Assembly: GCA_002427995.1 (NCBI GenBank)
Contig: DIZV01000166.1
Span: 1 to 8,905 of the forward strand
DNA from: Chloroflexi bacterium UBA6019
GTDB taxonomy: Bacteria; Chloroflexota; Dormibacteria; Dormibacterales; Dormibacteraceae
Length of the DNA stretch: 8,905 bases
Reading direction: 5' to 3'
Part shown: positions 7,018 to 8,905 of the stretch, one piece after another
How the letters are laid out: each line of letters starts with the position of its first letter
How positions within the stretch are numbered: the first letter of the stretch is position 1
Position numbers and translations under genes: made by a program
Notes under the pieces: model-generated
What the model was told of the DNA's origin: nothing
Databases searched by the model: none
The model's input: only the letters and a program-made list of their open reading frames with translations

Positions 7018-7570
7018 TGGCGGGGGCTCCTTCTGGCTCTGGCTCTTTGGTGGCGGGCTTGCTGGTCGGCGCCAGGATCAGGAAGAGGTTGCGGCCCTCC
7101 ATGATCGGCGCGCGCTCGACGACCGCGATGTCCTTCGCCGCGTCCGCCACCCGGTCGAGGATGCGTCTCCCGATCTCCTGGTGGACCATCTCGCGGCCCC
7201 TGAACATGATCGTCACCTTGACCTTTTCACCCTGCTCCAAAAAGTGTTTGACGCCCTTGAACTTGGTCTGGAAATCGTGCTCGGCCACCTTCGGCCGGAG
7301 CTTCATCTCCTTCAGCTTGATGACGTTCTGGCGGCGCCGCTGGTCCTTCTCCTTCTTGATCGTCTCGAACTTGTACTTGCCGTAGTCGATCAAGCGGGCG
7401 ACGGGCGGCTGTGCCTGAGGTGCGAACTCCACGAGGTCCAGGCCCTTCTCCGCCGCGATGCGTTTCGCGGTATCCAGGCCGAGGACTCCCAACTGATTGC
7501 CCTGGTCGTCGATCAGGCGCACCTCCTGCGTGCGGATCTGATCATTGATGCGTAGTTCCTTGAAGGCTAT
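7010..7570 (-). CDS. infC: Translation initiation factor IF3, non-canonical ATA start proposed
   Basis: IF3 binds the 30S subunit, keeps it apart from 50S and rejects wrong initiator tRNAs and weak start codons. About 186 residues with the ATA start, normal for the family. The N-terminal domain shows the signature RINDQIRTQEVRLIDDQG and later VARLIDYGKYKFE; a basic linker (KKEKDQRRRQN) and the C-terminal domain (KEMKLRP, KVTIMFRGREM) follow, then a Pro/Glu/Ala tail. The first GTG (7522) lies inside the conserved N-terminus, directly behind AGGAG with no spacing, so it cannot be the start. The frame is closed upstream by TAG at 7579-7577. Between that stop and the signature there is no ATG, GTG or TTG. 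ATA at 7570-7568 lies 8 nt after GAGGT (7583-7579) and would give MAFKELRINDQIR, a plausible IF3 beginning. E. coli infC uses AUU for autoregulation by IF3, so an odd start here has precedent. The gene identity is certain; the start is inferred. Confidence 0.93.
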   Translation of the reverse strand: MAFKELRINDQIRTQEVRLIDDQGNQLGVLGLDTAKRIAAEKGLDLVEFAPQAQPPVARLIDYGKYKFETIKKEKDQRRRQNVIKLKEMKLRPKVAEHDFQTKFKGVKHFLEQGEKVKVTIMFRGREMVHQEIGRRILDRVADAAKDIAVVERAPIMEGRNLFLILAPTSKPATKEPEPEGAPASA

Positions 7571-7578
7571 CGGTCGCT

Positions 7579-7583
7579 ACCTC
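7579..7583 (-). promoter_or_regulatory. Shine-Dalgarno for infC ATA start
   Basis: GAGGT on the minus strand is followed by 8 nt and then ATA at 7570. This spacing is ideal for initiation at ATA and would be far too long for the GTG at 7522. It is the main sequence support for the unusual infC start. Confidence 0.6.
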
Positions 7584-7620
7584 GGTCGTCAGTCAGCTTC
7601 GTGAGATGTCCTCCAGAGAC

Positions 7621-7650
7621 AAAAAACGCGGACGGCAAAGCCCGTCCGCC
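7621..7650 (-). terminator. Rho-independent terminator between thrS and infC
   Basis: On the minus strand a perfect 8-bp stem GCGGACGG/CCGTCCGC (7649-7642 and 7635-7628) encloses a 6-nt loop GCTTTG. One base later a run of six T follows (7626-7621). It lies 85 nt after the thrS stop and 50 nt before the proposed infC start. It may therefore both end thrS transcripts and act as the conditional terminator of the infC leader. Confidence 0.88.
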
Positions 7651-7716
7651 TTAGAACCGAACCTCGTCGGCGGCAGGCGCCGGGAGGTGAGGGACGGGCC
7701 CTGCTTCAACGGCAGG
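7621..7716 (-). promoter_or_regulatory. Putative attenuator leader upstream of infC-rpmI-rplT
   Basis: Read in the minus-strand RNA. Segment A (7699-7692, GCCCGUCC) is perfectly complementary over 8 bp to segment B (7647-7640, GGACGGGC). Two G-U pairs and one A-U pair can extend this to 11 bp (7702 to 7637). Segment B is also the 5' arm of the terminator hairpin (7649-7642 with 7635-7628), so A:B and the terminator exclude each other. Between A and B lies a strong hairpin (7688-7661): outer stem ACCUC/GAGGU, a small internal loop, inner stem CGGCG/CGCCG, loop CCUGC. A further hairpin CCUGC/GCAGG (7716-7700) overlaps the extended part of A. In Bacillus subtilis the infC-rpmI-rplT operon is controlled by L20 through a leader terminator, so L20 is the obvious candidate effector here, but that is inference. 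I cannot match it to the described L20 leader family by eye. Confidence 0.6.
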
Positions 7717-7717
7717 A

Positions 7718-7726
7718 ATCGTACCA
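7718..7726 (-). promoter_or_regulatory. Possible extended -10 promoter for the infC cluster
   Basis: On the minus strand, just past the thrS stop, TGGTACGAT matches an extended -10 element (TGn plus TAnnnT, hexamer at 7723-7718). At 17-nt spacing the -35 position reads CTCAGG, a poor match to TTGACA. A start near 7711 would place the whole attenuator in the leader RNA. The call rests on one short motif, so read-through from thrS is equally possible. Confidence 0.27.
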
Positions 7727-7734
7727 GACGCCGT

Positions 7735-8905
7735 TCACGCCCTGAGCGGGCGGTCAGGTCGACGGCGCTCGGCGATCTCCAGCGCGAGCCGGGAGGCGAA
7801 GTCCTCGAGGCCTTCGGGGGTCTCCCCGCCGGCGCGGTCGCGCACGTTCACCGCGCCCGACTCGACCTCGCGGGCGCCGACGATCGCCATGTACGGCACC
7901 TTCAGCCGCTGCGCCTCGCGGATCTTCTTCTGCATCCGGTCTGACCGGTCGTCGACCTCGACCCGGACGTTGGTTCGGCGGAGCCGCTGGGCTACCGCCG
8001 CGGCGTACGCGTTCTGCTCGTCGGTGATCGGGATCACGACCACCTGCACCGGCGCCATCCAGGTCGGGAAGGCGCCCGCCCAGCGTTCGATCAGGTAGGC
8101 GAAGAGCCGCTCCATCGAGCCCGCCGCACCGCGGTGGACCATCACCGGCCGCTTCCGGGAGCCGTCCTCGGCGACGTACTCGAGGTCGAACTTGTGGGGC
8201 AGCTGGAAGTCGACCTGGACGGTCGAGTTGGTGAACTCCCGGCGGAGCGCGTCCCGGACCTGGAAGTCGATCTTGGGCCCGTAGAACGCCGCCTCGCCGG
8301 GCACCAGCCGGTAGGCCAGGCCGAGCGAGTCGAGGGCGGCCGCGAGCGCCTGCTGGGCGGTCTCCCACTCCGCCTGTCCGCCGACCCACTTGTCCTTCAC
8401 CTCGTCGCGGGTCGAGAGCCGGTACCAGAAGTCGTCGATGCCGAGGTATTCGGAGAAGTAGAGCGCCAGCTCGATCGAGGCCCTTACCTCCCCTTCCAGC
8501 TGCTCGGGGGTGCAGAAGATGTGGGCGTCGTTGAGCGCGAAGGCGCGGACCCGGTTCATGCCCTGGAGGGTTCCTGAGCGCTCGTAGCGGTAGTTCATTC
8601 CGACCTCCGCGATCCGCAGCGGGAGGTCGCGGTAGGACCGCATCTCGGACTGGTAGACCAGGATGTGGTGCGGACAGTTCATCGCCCGCAGCTCGAGCAT
8701 CTCGCCGTCCTCGAATGTCATCGGCGGGTACATGGACTCCTTGTAGAGGTCCCAGTGGCCGCTCTTGATGTAGAGCTCCAGGCGCGCCAGGTTGGGCGTG
8801 ATCACGTGCTGGTAGCCCCGTTTCAGCTCCTCTTCCACGACCCAGCGCTCGATCTCCCGCCGCGACCGTTGCCCCGTGCGGCAGCCAGAGCGGCAGGCCC
8901 GCTCC
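7735..8905 (-). CDS. thrS: Threonyl-tRNA synthetase, 5'-partial, with apparent frameshift near the edge
   Basis: Class II synthetase that charges tRNA-Thr in the cytoplasm. The window holds the catalytic core and the anticodon-binding domain; the N-terminal editing part lies beyond the right edge. Visible: the zinc ligands Cys of MNCPHH, His of NDAHIFC and His of VMVHRG; motif 2 around YRYERSGTLQG; motif 3 around GSMERLFAYLIE; then PVQVVVIPITDEQ opening the C-terminal HGTP anticodon domain, which ends in RPLRA and a TGA at 7737-7735. The long open frame runs from the stop up to the edge, but upstream of about 8860 its translation (ERACRSGCRTGQRS) does not fit the family. The next frame over reads GAGLPLWLPHGATV, the expected class II motif 1 entry, so one extra base near 8857-8864 has shifted the frame. 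The first GTG in the downstream frame (8838) is internal, not the start. Most likely a functional gene with a sequence error; a true pseudogene is less likely because every later motif is intact. Confidence 0.95.
   Translation of the reverse strand, partial: ERACRSGCRTGQRSRREIERWVVEEELKRGYQHVITPNLARLELYIKSGHWDLYKESMYPPMTFEDGEMLELRAMNCPHHILVYQSEMRSYRDLPLRIAEVGMNYRYERSGTLQGMNRVRAFALNDAHIFCTPEQLEGEVRASIELALYFSEYLGIDDFWYRLSTRDEVKDKWVGGQAEWETAQQALAAALDSLGLAYRLVPGEAAFYGPKIDFQVRDALRREFTNSTVQVDFQLPHKFDLEYVAEDGSRKRPVMVHRGAAGSMERLFAYLIERWAGAFPTWMAPVQVVVIPITDEQNAYAAAVAQRLRRTNVRVEVDDRSDRMQKKIREAQRLKVPYMAIVGAREVESGAVNVRDRAGGETPEGLEDFASRLALEIAERRRPDRPLRA

Noticed and set aside
5803..7104. Long plus-strand frames opposite the methyltransferase, rplT, rpmI and infC
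   Set aside because: They cross several well-defined genes on the other strand and show only low-complexity Ala/Arg/Ser composition.
7637..7702. T-box or amino-acid leader peptide controlling the cluster
   Set aside because: No T-box-like specifier or conserved T-box sequence and no short ORF rich in Phe, Thr or Tyr codons is seen in the leader.

Overview
The window is one densely packed gene cluster, read entirely on the minus strand (right to left), from a high-GC bacterium. GC is roughly two thirds or more by eye, and GTG/TTG starts are frequent. All genes are for translation except one membrane protein. The gene order (thrS, infC, rpmI, rplT, trmH-type methyltransferase, pheS, pheT) and the protein sequences fit a high-GC Chloroflexota or Actinomycetota member, but I cannot place it more precisely. 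No mobile element, CRISPR array, tRNA, rRNA or phage gene is visible.

Layout in transcription order: the C-terminal two thirds or so of threonyl-tRNA synthetase enters at the right edge (8905-7735), with an apparent one-base frameshift near the edge. A 164-nt leader follows (7734-7571), the largest gene-free stretch. It holds a rho-independent terminator whose 5' arm can instead pair with an upstream segment, which is a classic attenuator layout. Then come infC (IF3), rpmI (L35), rplT (L20), a SpoU/TrmH rRNA or tRNA 2'-O-methyltransferase, pheS and pheT (both subunits of phenylalanyl-tRNA synthetase), a CvpA-family membrane protein, tyrS, and a YebC/TACO1-family protein cut by the left edge. 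From infC to tyrS every junction overlaps or abuts (8-nt, 0-nt, 38-nt, 4-nt, 1-nt, 4-nt and 5-nt), so translational coupling is likely. Only tyrS to yebC has a real spacer (34 nt).

The most interesting observations are regulatory rather than new genes. First, the leader before infC can fold into mutually exclusive antiterminator and terminator forms and probably controls the IF3-L35-L20 cluster. Second, infC has no ATG, GTG or TTG available and appears to start at ATA, behind a well-placed Shine-Dalgarno. This parallels the AUU start known for E. coli infC. Third, tyrS also lacks any canonical start upstream of its signature motif, and its best start is ATT, overlapping the cvpA stop codon. 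If both are real, a gene for IF3, which proofreads start codons, sits in the same cluster as another gene whose start IF3 should disfavour. That is a testable feedback idea.
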